Positions 41,573 to 50,457 of a DNA stretch of 64,000 bases are shown here, piece after piece. The DNA is from Thermaerobacter sp. FW80 (GTDB lineage Bacteria > Bacillota > Sulfobacillia > Thermaerobacterales > Thermaerobacteraceae). Under the pieces are notes generated by a model. The model was not told the DNA's origin, searched no databases, and worked only from the letters and a program-made list of their open reading frames with translations. The position numbers and the translations under genes were made by a program. How positions within the stretch are numbered: position 1 is the stretch's first letter; every line of letters starts with the position of its first letter. The stretch covers positions 2,517,245 to 2,581,244 of the forward strand of contig NZ_CP037895.1 in NCBI RefSeq assembly GCF_004634385.1. Direction: 5' to 3'.

Positions 41573-42392
41573 GGTCTGCCGCTCCTTCCCCGACCTCCGC
41601 GCGGAAGAACCCGGTCAGGATGGCGGCCAGCCGCTCGAGCCCCTCCACCAGCCGCGGGCCGGGCCGGCCGAACAGGGCCTCGGGCAGCGGCACCACCCGC
41701 CCCTGGCGCACGGCCGCGAGCCGCTCCCACCCGGCGCGCGCCGCCACCCGCCGGGGATCCATGTGCCCTTGCAGGGTCCCGCACCAGCAGAGCAGGATCG
41801 CGTCGGGCTCCCGCTCCAACACCGCGCCGGGGTCGACGACCCCGCTGGTGCGGTCGAGGTCGGCGAAGATATTCTCCCCGCCCACCATCTCGGCCATGTC
41901 GGTGAACCAGCTGTGCCGACCCGGTGTGATCAGTGGCCGCGGCCACCACTCCAGGAACAGCCGCCACGGGCGCCCGCGGCGAGCGACCAGGGCCGCCATG
42001 CGGCGGCGGACGGCCGCGGCCCGTTCCTCCAGCTGGCGAACCAGGTGCCGGCCCCGCGGGCCGCAGCCGGCGGCGTCGGCCACCGCCTGGATCGAGGCCA
42101 GGACCTCCGGCCATCGCCGGGGATCCAACACCAAGTGGGGGAGGCCGCGACGGCGCAGGGCCTCGACGTTCCGCTCCATGCCGGGGACGCTCAAGGAGGC
42201 GAGGACCAGGTCGGGCTTCAAGGCCGCCACCCGGTCCACGTCGATGGTCAGGTCGGGACCGACCCGCGGCAGGCGCGCCACCTCGGGCGGGTAGTCGGAG
42301 TGGTCGTCGACCCCCACCACCTGGGGACCGAGGCCCAGGGCGAAGGCGATCTCGGTGTTGCTCGGCGCCAGCGACACGATGCGCATGCGCAC
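41532..42392 (-). CDS. BtuF-like helical-backbone binding protein without signal peptide
   Basis: About 286 residues of the cobalamin/iron-siderophore binding fold (type III periplasmic-binding): RIVSLAPSNTEIAFALGLG at the N-terminus, VGPDLTIDVDRVAALKPDLVL near 45, and a C-terminal lobe with GENIFADLDRTSGVVDPGAVLEREPDAILL. There is no signal peptide or lipobox; the fold begins at residue 3 after a good GGGGGAGGAG site. No ABC permease or ATPase for B12 or iron is adjacent, so a cytosolic corrinoid-binding role, as proposed for some homologues, is possible. Confidence 0.8.
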   Translation of the reverse strand: MRMRIVSLAPSNTEIAFALGLGPQVVGVDDHSDYPPEVARLPRVGPDLTIDVDRVAALKPDLVLASLSVPGMERNVEALRRRGLPHLVLDPRRWPEVLASIQAVADAAGCGPRGRHLVRQLEERAAAVRRRMAALVARRGRPWRLFLEWWPRPLITPGRHSWFTDMAEMVGGENIFADLDRTSGVVDPGAVLEREPDAILLCWCGTLQGHMDPRRVAARAGWERLAAVRQGRVVPLPEALFGRPGPRLVEGLERLAAILTGFFRAEVGEGAADHGTAGSAALPSGP

Positions 42393-42537
42393 TCCTCCCC
42401 CGCCGTCGGCCCGCCGCTGGCGCTGCGGGGCGGCGCCTCGGGCTTCCCGCCCATGCCGGCACCGCCGAACCGCCCCAGCCCCTCGGTCCCGCCGCCCGCG
42501 CCGGCCGTGGCGCCGCCCGGCCGCGGGCCGGCTCCCC

Positions 42538-43116
42538 TCATCCGGCCAGTTCCAGCTGGGGGGCGATGCCCTGCAGCGCCTCGATCACGTTGGCGATGTG
42601 CTGATCCAGCGGCACGCCGAGGTCCTCGGCGCCGCGGATCACGTCCTCGCGGTTCACACCGCGGGCGAAGGCCTTGTCCTTGAACTTCTTCTTCACCGAC
42701 TTGACCGTCAGGTCGGCCAGCCCGTTGGGGCGCACCAGGGCGCAGGCGATGACGAAGCCCACCAGCTCGTCCACGGCGTACAGCGCCTTCTCCATGCGCG
42801 TCTGGCGCGGCACGCCGGTGTGGTCGCCGTGGGACAGGATCGCCCGGATGATCTCCTCGGGCCAGCCCCGCTCGCGCAGGATCTCGGCACCGCGGAAGGG
42901 GTGGTCCTCGAGGGACGGGTATCGGTCGTAGTCCAGGTCGTGGAGCAGACCGGTGATGCCCCACTTCTCCTCGTCTTCGCCGTAGAGGCGGGCGTAGTAG
43001 CGCATGGCCGCCTCCACCCCCAGGGCGTGTTTGATCAGGTGGGGGGACTTGGTGTACTCGGTCAAGAGCTCCCAGGCAGCCTGCCGATCGAAGGTCTGCT
43101 GCGTCGACTCGGCCAT
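42538..43116 (-). CDS. HD-domain hydrolase
   Basis: About 192 residues from the ATG that follows GGGAGGGATGGCG. The HD phosphohydrolase ligands are visible in order: His in PHLIKHALG, the LLHDLDYD core, HPFRGAEIL, and LSHGDHTG, followed by a DELVGFVIACALVRP helix. This matches the group of HD proteins often annotated as HDIG/hydrolase of unknown nucleotide or phosphoester substrate. A monocistronic gene between BtuF-like and moaA. Confidence 0.85.
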   Translation of the reverse strand: MAESTQQTFDRQAAWELLTEYTKSPHLIKHALGVEAAMRYYARLYGEDEEKWGITGLLHDLDYDRYPSLEDHPFRGAEILRERGWPEEIIRAILSHGDHTGVPRQTRMEKALYAVDELVGFVIACALVRPNGLADLTVKSVKKKFKDKAFARGVNREDVIRGAEDLGVPLDQHIANVIEALQGIAPQLELAG

Positions 43117-43230
43117 CGCCATCCCTCCCATCGCCAACCAGCATAGCGCCAAGGAGGGACGGGGGCCAGTCCCGTCGCTGCCGCGCGGGCGGACGCGGGC
43201 CGCCGTGCCCCAGCGCCCCTCCTCCACCGG

Positions 43231-44313
43231 CTAGCCGCCGATGGCGTACATCGCCCGCTGGGGCTTGACGAACCCCTTCTGATCGATCAGATGCCCGCGC
43301 CACTTGACCCAGACGGCCCGGCGGATGGCCGCCGCCAGGGTCGCGTCGTCGGCCCCGCCGCGCAGCAGCTCGCGCAGGTCGAACTCCTCGACGGCGAACA
43401 GGCAGTTGCGGATCTTGCCGTCGGCCGTCAGGCGGATGCGGTCGCAACTGGCGCAGAAGGGCTGGGTCACCGAGGCGATGATGCCGAAGGTGCCCCGCCC
43501 GTCGGCGAAGCGGTAGAGGCGGGCGGGGTCGGCGGGGTCGTTGTTCACCGGCTCCACGGGTGCGATGCGCTGCGCCTGTTCGAGGATCTCCGCGGCGGTG
43601 TAGACCAGCTCCCGGGTCCACACGTTGGAACCGTCAAGGGGCATGAACTCGATGAACCGCACGGTGAGCTCCACGGGCTGTTCCCGGGCCCAGCGCAGGA
43701 AGGTCTCCACCTCGCCGTCGTTGATCCCGCGCATCACCACCGCGTTGATCTTGATCGGCCCAAGGCCCGCGGCGGCGGCCGCGGCGATGCCCTCCAGCAC
43801 GCGATCGAGCTCGTCCCGCCGCGTGAGCTGGCGAAACCGGTCCCGGTCCAGGGAGTCCAGGCTGATGTTGATGCCGCTCAGGCCCGCCGCCTTGAGCGCC
43901 GCCGCCTTCTGGGGCAGGAGGAACCCGTTGGTCGTCATGCTGACGGACCGGATGCCCGGGATCCGCACCAGGCGGGCGACCAGCTCCTCGACGCCGGGCC
44001 GCAGCAACGGCTCGCCGCCCGTCAGGCGGATCTTCTCCACCCCCATGGCGGCGCAGAGGCGCACGACCCGCTGGATCTCGTCGAAGGTCAGGATCTCCTC
44101 GCTCGGGATCCAGGGGATGTCGCCCTCCGGCATGCAGTACACGCAGCGGAAGTTGCACCGGTCCGTCAGCGAGATGCGCAGCTTCCGCACCACCCGGCCG
44201 AACCGGTCGACCAGCGGGCCGGTGGTGGGCATCCCCGGCGGCGCCGGGTCCGTCGCCCGGCTGACCACCGTCCGCACCGCCGCGGCGGCCGGTTCAGGCC
44301 CCCCCAGTGTCAT
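43231..44313 (-). CDS. moaA: GTP 3',8-cyclase MoaA
   Basis: Radical-SAM enzyme that opens molybdopterin synthesis from GTP. About 360 residues, with the SAM cluster CxxxCxxC (CNFRCVYC, about 55), a C-terminal substrate cluster (CASCDRIRLTADGKIRNC, about 285) and the conserved terminal Gly-Gly needed for activity. A 25-residue N-terminal extension precedes the core. No other moa/moe genes are in the window, but the molybdenum hydroxylase operon lies about 5.4 kb away, giving this gene a local use. Confidence 0.96.
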   Translation of the reverse strand: MTLGGPEPAAAAVRTVVSRATDPAPPGMPTTGPLVDRFGRVVRKLRISLTDRCNFRCVYCMPEGDIPWIPSEEILTFDEIQRVVRLCAAMGVEKIRLTGGEPLLRPGVEELVARLVRIPGIRSVSMTTNGFLLPQKAAALKAAGLSGINISLDSLDRDRFRQLTRRDELDRVLEGIAAAAAAGLGPIKINAVVMRGINDGEVETFLRWAREQPVELTVRFIEFMPLDGSNVWTRELVYTAAEILEQAQRIAPVEPVNNDPADPARLYRFADGRGTFGIIASVTQPFCASCDRIRLTADGKIRNCLFAVEEFDLRELLRGGADDATLAAAIRRAVWVKWRGHLIDQKGFVKPQRAMYAIGG

Positions 44314-44493
44314 GGGCTCACCCCCAGGCGGGTACGGGGCCGGGTTCGTCCGGTGAGGGATCCGGCCCCCGACCGCTCCGTCCCTTCCATTCGGAGACCA
44401 TGGGGGCGGTTCCTGTCAACCGGCTCCCGCCGGCTCCACGTCAACCCAAGATCCGTCCGACCTGCACCGGTCGCGTCCCACCGGAGGGGGCGT

Positions 44494-45234
44494 TCACGCC
44501 TCCGGGACGACAACCCCTCCCTTCAGGCGGACCACCCGTTGGAATGCCCTGGCCAGGCCGAGGTCATGAGTGACGAACAGGACGGTCATGCCGAAGCGGT
44601 CCGCCAGGTCGTGGATGAGGCGCATCACGTCGCGTTCGGAATCCTCGTCCAGGTTCCCGGTCGGCTCGTCGGCCAGCAGCAGCGTGGGGTGGTTGATCAG
44701 GGCCCGGGCGATGCAGACCCGCTGCTGTTCTCCGCCGGAGAGTTGGGCGGGCAGGTGGTTCAAGCGGTGGCCCAACCCGACCAGCTCGAGCAGCTCCCGG
44801 GCCCGCTCCCTGGGATCGTAGCCCACCTTCCAGGGCACGCAGGGCAGCATGACGTTCTCGAGCGCGGTCAGGGTCGGGATCAGGTGGTATTGCTGGAACA
44901 CGAACCCGACGTGCTGGAACCGGAACCGTGCCAGATCGGCAGGCCGCGTCGCGGTCACGTCCACTCCGGCGGCGCTCACCCGCCCCTCGTTGGGTGGTTG
45001 CAGCCCGGCGATGATGGAGAGGAGCGTGGACTTGCCCGACCCGGAATGGCCCACCAGGGCCACCTTCTCCCCCCGCTCGAGGACCAGGTCCACCCCCTTG
45101 AGGACGTCGACCTGGGTGTCACCGATGCGGTAGGACTTGGTGAGCCCCTCCACCACCAGCGCCTTTTCGCCTGCGGGCCCCTGCGGGTTCCCGTCGCGGC
45201 CCGCCCCAGGTGCCAAGCCCGTTCGGTCGTTCAC
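44494..45234 (-). CDS. ABC transporter ATP-binding protein (LolD/MacB type)
   Basis: About 246 residues from a GTG with AAGGAG 8 bases upstream. Walker [10 protein letters not shown] (about 62), Q-loop [12 protein letters not shown] (about 110), signature LSGGEQQR (about 165), Walker B LLLADEP (about 187) and H-loop FVTHDL (about 222) are complete. The sequence resembles the LolD/MacB/FtsE group that works with FtsX-like permeases, and the permease gene lies 119 bases upstream on the same strand. Confidence 0.95.
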   Translation of the reverse strand: MNDRTGLAPGAGRDGNPQGPAGEKALVVEGLTKSYRIGDTQVDVLKGVDLVLERGEKVALVGHSGSGKSTLLSIIAGLQPPNEGRVSAAGVDVTATRPADLARFRFQHVGFVFQQYHLIPTLTALENVMLPCVPWKVGYDPRERARELLELVGLGHRLNHLPAQLSGGEQQRVCIARALINHPTLLLADEPTGNLDEDSERDVMRLIHDLADRFGMTVLFVTHDLGLARAFQRVVRLKGGVVVPEA

Positions 45235-45353
45235 ATCGACGGCTCCTTTCCCCATTCCGATTCCGACCGGTCGCCAGGAGCCGGCCCTGCGCCGTCCCCG
45301 GACCCGGATTCCCGTCGCGAGGTTGCCGGCGACGCCGCGCGGTGCACACCGCG

Positions 45354-48185
45354 TCACCGGATGCCGCCTGCTGCGATCAGCGCCACGGCGGCTCCCAGGA
45401 GCGCCAGCACGCCGGCCCAAAACGCCCACCGCCACCACCGCCCGTCCCGCAGCACCTGTCCGGCCTCCACCCCCGCCAGCGCCTGCCAGCCCCACGATCG
45501 CAGTTCCAGCAGGGCACTGAGCCACCCCGTCAGCGCCCCGAGCCCCACCGGCACCAGCCACACCCACAGCGCCGTTCGCCAGGCTTGCAGGCCGCCGGTC
45601 CCATACAATAGCCCGACCACGCCCATCCCCAGCAGGTCGCCTGCCACGCCCGCCAAAAGCCCCAGCAGCGCTCCCTCCGCCACCATCAGCCGCCCGATCC
45701 ACCCCCGCGGCCACCCCAGCGCGTGCAGCAGCGCCCGCTCCTGCCGGTGGTCGATGGCGTTCTGGCGAATCAGATCAAAGGCCGTCACCGCCGCCACCAC
45801 CAGCGCCACCACCCCGAGGGCGTACTGGATCGGCCCGACCTTCGGCGCCGCGTATTCGCCCGTGATGGTCGTGTACAGCACCCCCCGCAGGTGCAGGGCG
45901 ATGTGACTCAAGAGCAGGATCAGGCCCGTCGGCAGGGCCACGGCGAGCCCCGTCAAGAGCGTCCGCCCCGGCCGCCCGAACAGGCTCGCCACCGCCAGCG
46001 GCACGATCCCACTCCCCGGCAGCACCCGCCGCCCCGGGGCCACATCGCCCCACCGCACCGCCTCCCCGGGCGTCACATCCCGCACCGCCCACCCCGCCGC
46101 CACCATGGCCGGCAGGTACAGCACCGGCCCCGCCAGCAGGATCAAGCCCACCGCGCCCGCGGGCAGCCCCCCCACCGCCGCCGCCAGCGCCGCCATCAGC
46201 CCCACCGCGCCACCGAGCAGCGCCTGTTCTCCCACCGCCAGCCGCCCCAGCGCCCGCCCCGGCCAACCCACCGCTGCCGCCACCCCCAGCTCCCGCCGCC
46301 GGGCGGTGATCCCCGTCAGGGCCGTGGCGACCGCATACAGCAACCCCACCACCAGCGCCACCACCACGAAGGCCCCGTGGCCAAACTCCGCCTGCTCCAC
46401 CGCCGTCACCGCACCCGACAGGTCGAGCCACACGTCTTCCACCCAGCCCAGGGCCGGGTGACCGTTGGACTCCGGCACCTCGATCAGCACCCGGGCCGGG
46501 GCCGCTCCCATGGTGACCCGGGCCACCAGGCCCGTCTGCTCCTCGATCGTCCGCGCGATGTCCCGCGCCCGGGCGATGGTCTCGGGGGTGATCTGCTCGC
46601 TGCCCTCGATCTTGACCCGCACGGCGTTGATGGCGTCCTCGCCCTCGATCTTCAGGGCCGCCTCCAGGGTGGTGACGAACACCGGCGGGGAGGTCAGAAA
46701 GTCGGTGGGGGTGAGCCCGCCCTGGATCGTCTGTGGGGGATTGACCGGCCGCCCCTGGGGATCGAGCACCAGGGTCGCCTCGGCCGGGCGGTAGGTCTCC
46801 AGCGGCCGGCCCTTTGCGTCTTTGCTGACCGCCAGCCGCTGGGGGTCGAAGTAGCCGACGACCTCTGGGAAGATGGCCGCGGCCGACCGGTGCGGGAGTT
46901 GAAAGGAGCGGTAGACGCGCCCGAAGGAGGCTTTGCGGGTGTCCGTGATGCGGGGATCGACCTCAATGAATCGGGCTTGCCGCAGGGAAAGATAGTTCCG
47001 TTCATAGTAAGCGTTGACAATCCTTGAGGAATCCCACGCCTCGCTTAATGGTGTGGCGTCCAGGCTCCGCAGACGGACCGCCCGGGGCCAGCGGGAGGGA
47101 AAGGGGCTGACGGTATCGTCGTAGGGCAGCAAGGTTGTCCGGCCCAGTAGACCGCGCCACCGGACATACCCCTCTCGCCAGTAGGTCATGTCGTCGTCCT
47201 GCCAACCCGCCCCCAGACTCGCGCGGATGATGTCGAGCCCCTCATGGACCACCCGGAAGGCGACGTCGACCGGTCGCCCCTCGGGGCCCATCCGTTCGAC
47301 CACGAATTCGGCGCGGACGCCATCCAAGGCCCGGGTATTGACAAGAACCGGGATGTAGAAATCTTGACCGACCCGCACCTTGCGCAACTGGGCCAGCTCT
47401 TGCAGGAGATTCGGATCGTCGAATCGCAGGTTCGTCTCCTTCACTTCCTCGATCGGAATGGCCAGGCGGTCTTCGCTGCGGACCGCATCCGAAGGAGCAA
47501 AATAGCGACCTTCCGTGACCGCCTGGTCCATGCCGAGCAACGCCGCTTCCGCCCCGGGATCGACCCCTACCAGCAAGACCGGTGCGGGCGCCACGGCGTA
47601 CGCTGGCTGGAGCGAATCCCAATCCGGCGGAATCCCAGCGGCGTAGTAGTCGCTGATCCCGTCTGGAGCCCCCACCGGCAGCACGCCGTTGTCGCTCGCC
47701 GCCACCCACGTCGTCCGGGAAAAGGACTCATTCAACCCTGCCCGGTCGGAACGGACCGTTTCCGTCACCCGGTAGACCCCCGGCGGCCATCGCCGTGGAG
47801 GCGAGACCGGCCCCTCCGGATCATACCGGGGGAAGAACTTGCCCGGCCCCAACTCGATGAACCCGACCACAGCCAGGGGCGCCGCCAGCGCGACGCCGGG
47901 AATGTGCCGGATCGCCTCGACCTGTTCGGGACGGATGCCCGGTGCGAGGTGCAAGGGGTCATTGGGGGGCAGGAGGTCCGGCAACGGTTCGCCGTTCGCT
48001 CGGGGCACGTACACCAGGATGTCATACGGAGCGCGGGCCGACTTGGAGTAGACCTCGACCACGGTCCCCATCACGGAACCGGACAACAGGGCGATGACCG
48101 AGAGGCCCACCCCCAACACCAGCGCCCCGATCATCGCCAGCGCCAGCCGGTCCCGCCGCCCGCTCCAGAATCGCCAGGCCATCAT
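45354..48185 (-). CDS. FtsX-like ABC transporter permease, large extracellular domain
   Basis: About 943 residues. One membrane helix at 15-40 anchors a large external domain (about 45-600), then come the FtsX-like helices (about 615-660, 670-720, 740-780, 800-930). It should form a dimeric MacB-type exporter or mechanotransmitter with the ATPase gene downstream. The middle of the gene (46.9-47.7 kb) is visibly less GC-rich than its neighbours, a possible sign of transfer. A diverged copy of its 3' end lies at 50.13-50.45 kb. Confidence 0.85.
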   Translation of the reverse strand: MMAWRFWSGRRDRLALAMIGALVLGVGLSVIALLSGSVMGTVVEVYSKSARAPYDILVYVPRANGEPLPDLLPPNDPLHLAPGIRPEQVEAIRHIPGVALAAPLAVVGFIELGPGKFFPRYDPEGPVSPPRRWPPGVYRVTETVRSDRAGLNESFSRTTWVAASDNGVLPVGAPDGISDYYAAGIPPDWDSLQPAYAVAPAPVLLVGVDPGAEAALLGMDQAVTEGRYFAPSDAVRSEDRLAIPIEEVKETNLRFDDPNLLQELAQLRKVRVGQDFYIPVLVNTRALDGVRAEFVVERMGPEGRPVDVAFRVVHEGLDIIRASLGAGWQDDDMTYWREGYVRWRGLLGRTTLLPYDDTVSPFPSRWPRAVRLRSLDATPLSEAWDSSRIVNAYYERNYLSLRQARFIEVDPRITDTRKASFGRVYRSFQLPHRSAAAIFPEVVGYFDPQRLAVSKDAKGRPLETYRPAEATLVLDPQGRPVNPPQTIQGGLTPTDFLTSPPVFVTTLEAALKIEGEDAINAVRVKIEGSEQITPETIARARDIARTIEEQTGLVARVTMGAAPARVLIEVPESNGHPALGWVEDVWLDLSGAVTAVEQAEFGHGAFVVVALVVGLLYAVATALTGITARRRELGVAAAVGWPGRALGRLAVGEQALLGGAVGLMAALAAAVGGLPAGAVGLILLAGPVLYLPAMVAAGWAVRDVTPGEAVRWGDVAPGRRVLPGSGIVPLAVASLFGRPGRTLLTGLAVALPTGLILLLSHIALHLRGVLYTTITGEYAAPKVGPIQYALGVVALVVAAVTAFDLIRQNAIDHRQERALLHALGWPRGWIGRLMVAEGALLGLLAGVAGDLLGMGVVGLLYGTGGLQAWRTALWVWLVPVGLGALTGWLSALLELRSWGWQALAGVEAGQVLRDGRWWRWAFWAGVLALLGAAVALIAAGGIR

Positions 48186-48189
48186 TCAA

Positions 48190-48640
48190 CCCCCGATCAC
48201 CGTTAACCAATCAATGGGCAAAGGTGGGGGCGCGCCCAACCCCCACCTTGCCAACGCGGCGCCCCAGCACGGTCGATCTTCCGCTGATGCCGCCGGGTCG
48301 CATGGTGTTGGCGCACCACGCCCTCGGAGAACGGCTCGAGAAGGGCGTCGTCTTCGCCCACCGCCGCGACGGTGGACGGGCCCATATCCGGCCCAACCAC
48401 TCCCTCGCCAATCCGCTGTTGGGGCATACGGAAGGCCCTCACAGATCAACTGGACATAAAACCGGTCGCCGTTGGCGAACTTGCGGCGCACCAGCCGGAC
48501 GAACTGCAGCCGGCAACCGAGGGCATGGGCCACGCCGGGATCACGCAGATCAATGATGGCGGGGAGGACAAGTCCCTTCCCCTCGACCGCCCCGTCCCGC
48601 CAACGGATGCCGGCATGGTTGGACTTCCCTTCCACCGCGT
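48190..48640 (-). pseudogene. tnpB fragment (IS605 OrfB family)
   Basis: Two frames together read as the middle of a TnpB protein: LVRRKFANGDRFYVQLICEG in one frame and, after a one-base frame change near 48415, VVGPDMGPSTVAAVGEDD with LLEPFSEGV and HQRKIDRA in another. The GPDMGPSTVA segment corresponds to the first RuvC Asp motif. The N-terminus and everything after the RuvC-I region are missing, so it is inactive. Confidence 0.7.
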
Positions 48641-48930
48641 CCATCGGTAAATGCGCGACGACCGCTCCTTCATGAGCCGCACCAGCCGATGAATTCCGAA
48701 CTGAGGATCCACTTCGGCAGGGAGATTAACATGATCTGGCATGACTTCCATCGCGGTAATGTCATCCTGTCGTTCACGGCCACTTCGCGGAGGATGGCTT
48801 TCAGGCGATCATCGACTCCATCAACCAGAACCCGCCAACGGTACGTCGGGCACCACACGACATGATTTTGGCAGGAATACGCTACATTGCGGTTCGATTT
48901 GAATCTCCGTCGGTTTTGCGCCCTCAGCTT
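48640..48930 (-). pseudogene. tnpA fragment (IS200/IS605 transposase)
   Basis: Frame one reads RRFKSNRNVAYSCQNHVVWC then PTYRWRVLVDGVDDRLKAIL, typical of IS200-type TnpA; after a frame change near 48755 it continues MEVMPDHVNLPAEVDPQFG and HRLVRLMKERSSRIYR. The HUH motif is broken (DHVNL where DHVHL is expected), the C-terminal part with the catalytic Tyr is missing and no start codon remains. Confidence 0.75.
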
Positions 48931-48941
48931 TGGCAGAAAAA

Positions 48942-49005
48942 CTCTTCACCACGAATACGGGAAATCCTGCCACAAGGTGACAAGAACTTTTCGACAAAAA
49001 ACGAC
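48942..49005 (-). promoter_or_regulatory. second copy of the composite TGTCGAA/GGCAGGA motif
   Basis: On the minus strand TTTTTTGTCGAAAAG (containing a perfect Spo0A-box core, 48990-48996) is followed by GGCAGGATTTCC and CGTATTC, the same order as at 12116-12205. It lies just downstream of the hypothetical gene ending at 49024 and upstream of the IS remnant. Its role is unknown. Confidence 0.4.
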
Positions 49006-49023
49006 AGACTTCACGCGTGATAC

Positions 49024-50103
49024 CTAGTGACCTTTGTCACGGTAGAGCCAACTGTGGAACGCTGGGTCAAGGTCAGCCCAAGACTTCCCCGTCACCTCTT
49101 CGATGGCCTCGATGGTGGCCCGGCTGCGTTCGTCAAAGGTCGCCGGGCCGGTCATGCGCGGGTCCGCCGGCTGCCGCGCCAGAGCCTCAAGCACCCGGGC
49201 CAGCGTCCCCTGCCCCTGCTCCTCTTCCAAGTAGGCCACCAGCAGCACCGCCGTGTCCGCCACCCGGTTCCATTGCTCGGGCGGCAGGTCTAGGCCGTTC
49301 TGATAGCGGGGCAGATCGGGCAGCGGCAGCGGTCCGCCCGCCTCCCGCAGGCTCGAAACGAGAGCTGCCAGGTCCCGGCCGGTGAGCCGGTCCGTCACGT
49401 ACCGCCCTACTCCCTCCCGCAACCACTCGGAGGCGTGGTTGTGGCTCATGTCCATCGCAGCCTTCTGGCCCAGTAGGTAGGCCAGAAGCTCCTCTGAGGG
49501 AATGTGGTTTCCCGCGACCCGCAACGGCTCGCCATACTCCACCCACGGTGGGATGCCGCGTTTGGTTCCCAGGTTAGGGCCTAGCAACCGGTGCAGGTGG
49601 TCCGGTGTCGCGTGCCATTCCAGAACCAGCGGAGGAGATGGGGTCAGCTGTAGTTCCCGTTTCAGCCTTGTCGCGACCCGCCCCGCAGCCCTCGCGGCCT
49701 CTTGGGCAGATTCCTGCGGGATCCGCTCGTGGTGCCAGACCACCACTCCGGCATGCTCAAGGGCATCCAGGTTGAGCCCGTGCTCATACCAGCGGTCGTC
49801 CCGCTTCACCCAGACCGTGCCGACCAAATAAACCTGTGAGGCCCCCGGTTCCTCGGGGTCCACCACCTCGACACGCACCGTGACAAGCGCAGAGCGCTCC
49901 CCGAGCAACGTCACGTCCTGCGGCTCCATGTTCATCCGGCTCCGTGGGTGCGCCTGCTTCCAGAGTTGCAAGTCCTCGAACCAGTGTCGTTTGACCATTC
50001 GGTACGCCGGCGCATCGGGATCGACGGTATCCAGAAAACCTGCGAGATCTCCTTCCGATGCGGCTTCCGCCTGCGCCTCCAGCCGGGCGACGATGTCCTG
50101 CAC
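49024..50103 (-). CDS. hypothetical protein, degenerate peptidase-like
   Basis: About 359 residues if started at the GTG at 50103; no family was recognised with certainty. The C-terminal half has ASEWLREGVGRYVTDRLTG, which resembles the segment after the HExxH helix in MA-clan peptidases (WLxEGxAxY), but the preceding sequence is SHNHAS, so the zinc motif is absent. The N-terminal half (VARLEAQAEAASEGDLAGFL, VTVRVEVVDPEE) looks like a secreted NTF2-like or accessory domain, yet no signal peptide is present. The reading frame is probably a continuation, by frameshift, of the permease fragment upstream. Confidence 0.55.
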   Translation of the reverse strand: MQDIVARLEAQAEAASEGDLAGFLDTVDPDAPAYRMVKRHWFEDLQLWKQAHPRSRMNMEPQDVTLLGERSALVTVRVEVVDPEEPGASQVYLVGTVWVKRDDRWYEHGLNLDALEHAGVVVWHHERIPQESAQEAARAAGRVATRLKRELQLTPSPPLVLEWHATPDHLHRLLGPNLGTKRGIPPWVEYGEPLRVAGNHIPSEELLAYLLGQKAAMDMSHNHASEWLREGVGRYVTDRLTGRDLAALVSSLREAGGPLPLPDLPRYQNGLDLPPEQWNRVADTAVLLVAYLEEEQGQGTLARVLEALARQPADPRMTGPATFDERSRATIEAIEEVTGKSWADLDPAFHSWLYRDKGH

Positions 50104-50129
50104 GACCTTCCAGCGGTATCCGCGGTGAG

Positions 50130-50450
50130 TGCGCCCGCGGCGGCGCGGTGTCTCCACTCTGCAAAAGCTCTCGGTACGGTCAGGACCAGAATGGTCCCGA
50201 ACGCCGCGAGGGCCACGGCGAGCGAGGTCCAGCGGAGGGCCCGCCCACCCCACAGCACCTGCCGGGCCTCGACCCCCGCCAGCGCCTGCCAGCCCCAGGA
50301 CCGCAGCTCCACCACGGCGCTGAGGAACCCCGCTAGCGCCCCCAACCCCACCGGGACCAGCCACACCCATGCCGCTGTTCGCCAGGCCTCCATGGCCCCG
50401 GCCCCGTACAGCAGCCCGACCATGGTGTAAAGACCGAGGGCGGGGAACAA
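50130..50450 (-). pseudogene. truncated copy of the ABC permease C-terminus
   Basis: The minus strand encodes VGLLYGAGAMEAWRTAAWVW then LVPVGLGALAGFLSAVVELR and SWGWQALAGVEARQVL, matching residue for residue most of the last 80 residues of the permease at 45354. The copy begins abruptly near 50430, lacks all upstream domains and runs out of frame near 50125. It is a relic of a second, related permease or of a duplication. Confidence 0.75.
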
Positions 50451-50457
50451 CCATCAA

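Larger units (their letters stand above)
48190..48930 (-). mobile_element. decayed IS200/IS605-family element
   Basis: tnpA and tnpB remnants lie head to tail on one strand in the usual order, joined by an internal deletion that removed the end of tnpA and the start of tnpB. No intact subterminal hairpins were identified. The remnant sits between the ABC permease and a hypothetical gene in a less GC-rich stretch. Confidence 0.7.

Noticed and set aside
48870-48895. A plus-strand GGCAGGAATACG resembling the GGCAGGA motif
   Set aside because: It lies inside the tnpA remnant, has no TGTCGAA partner at the right distance and is in the opposite orientation.
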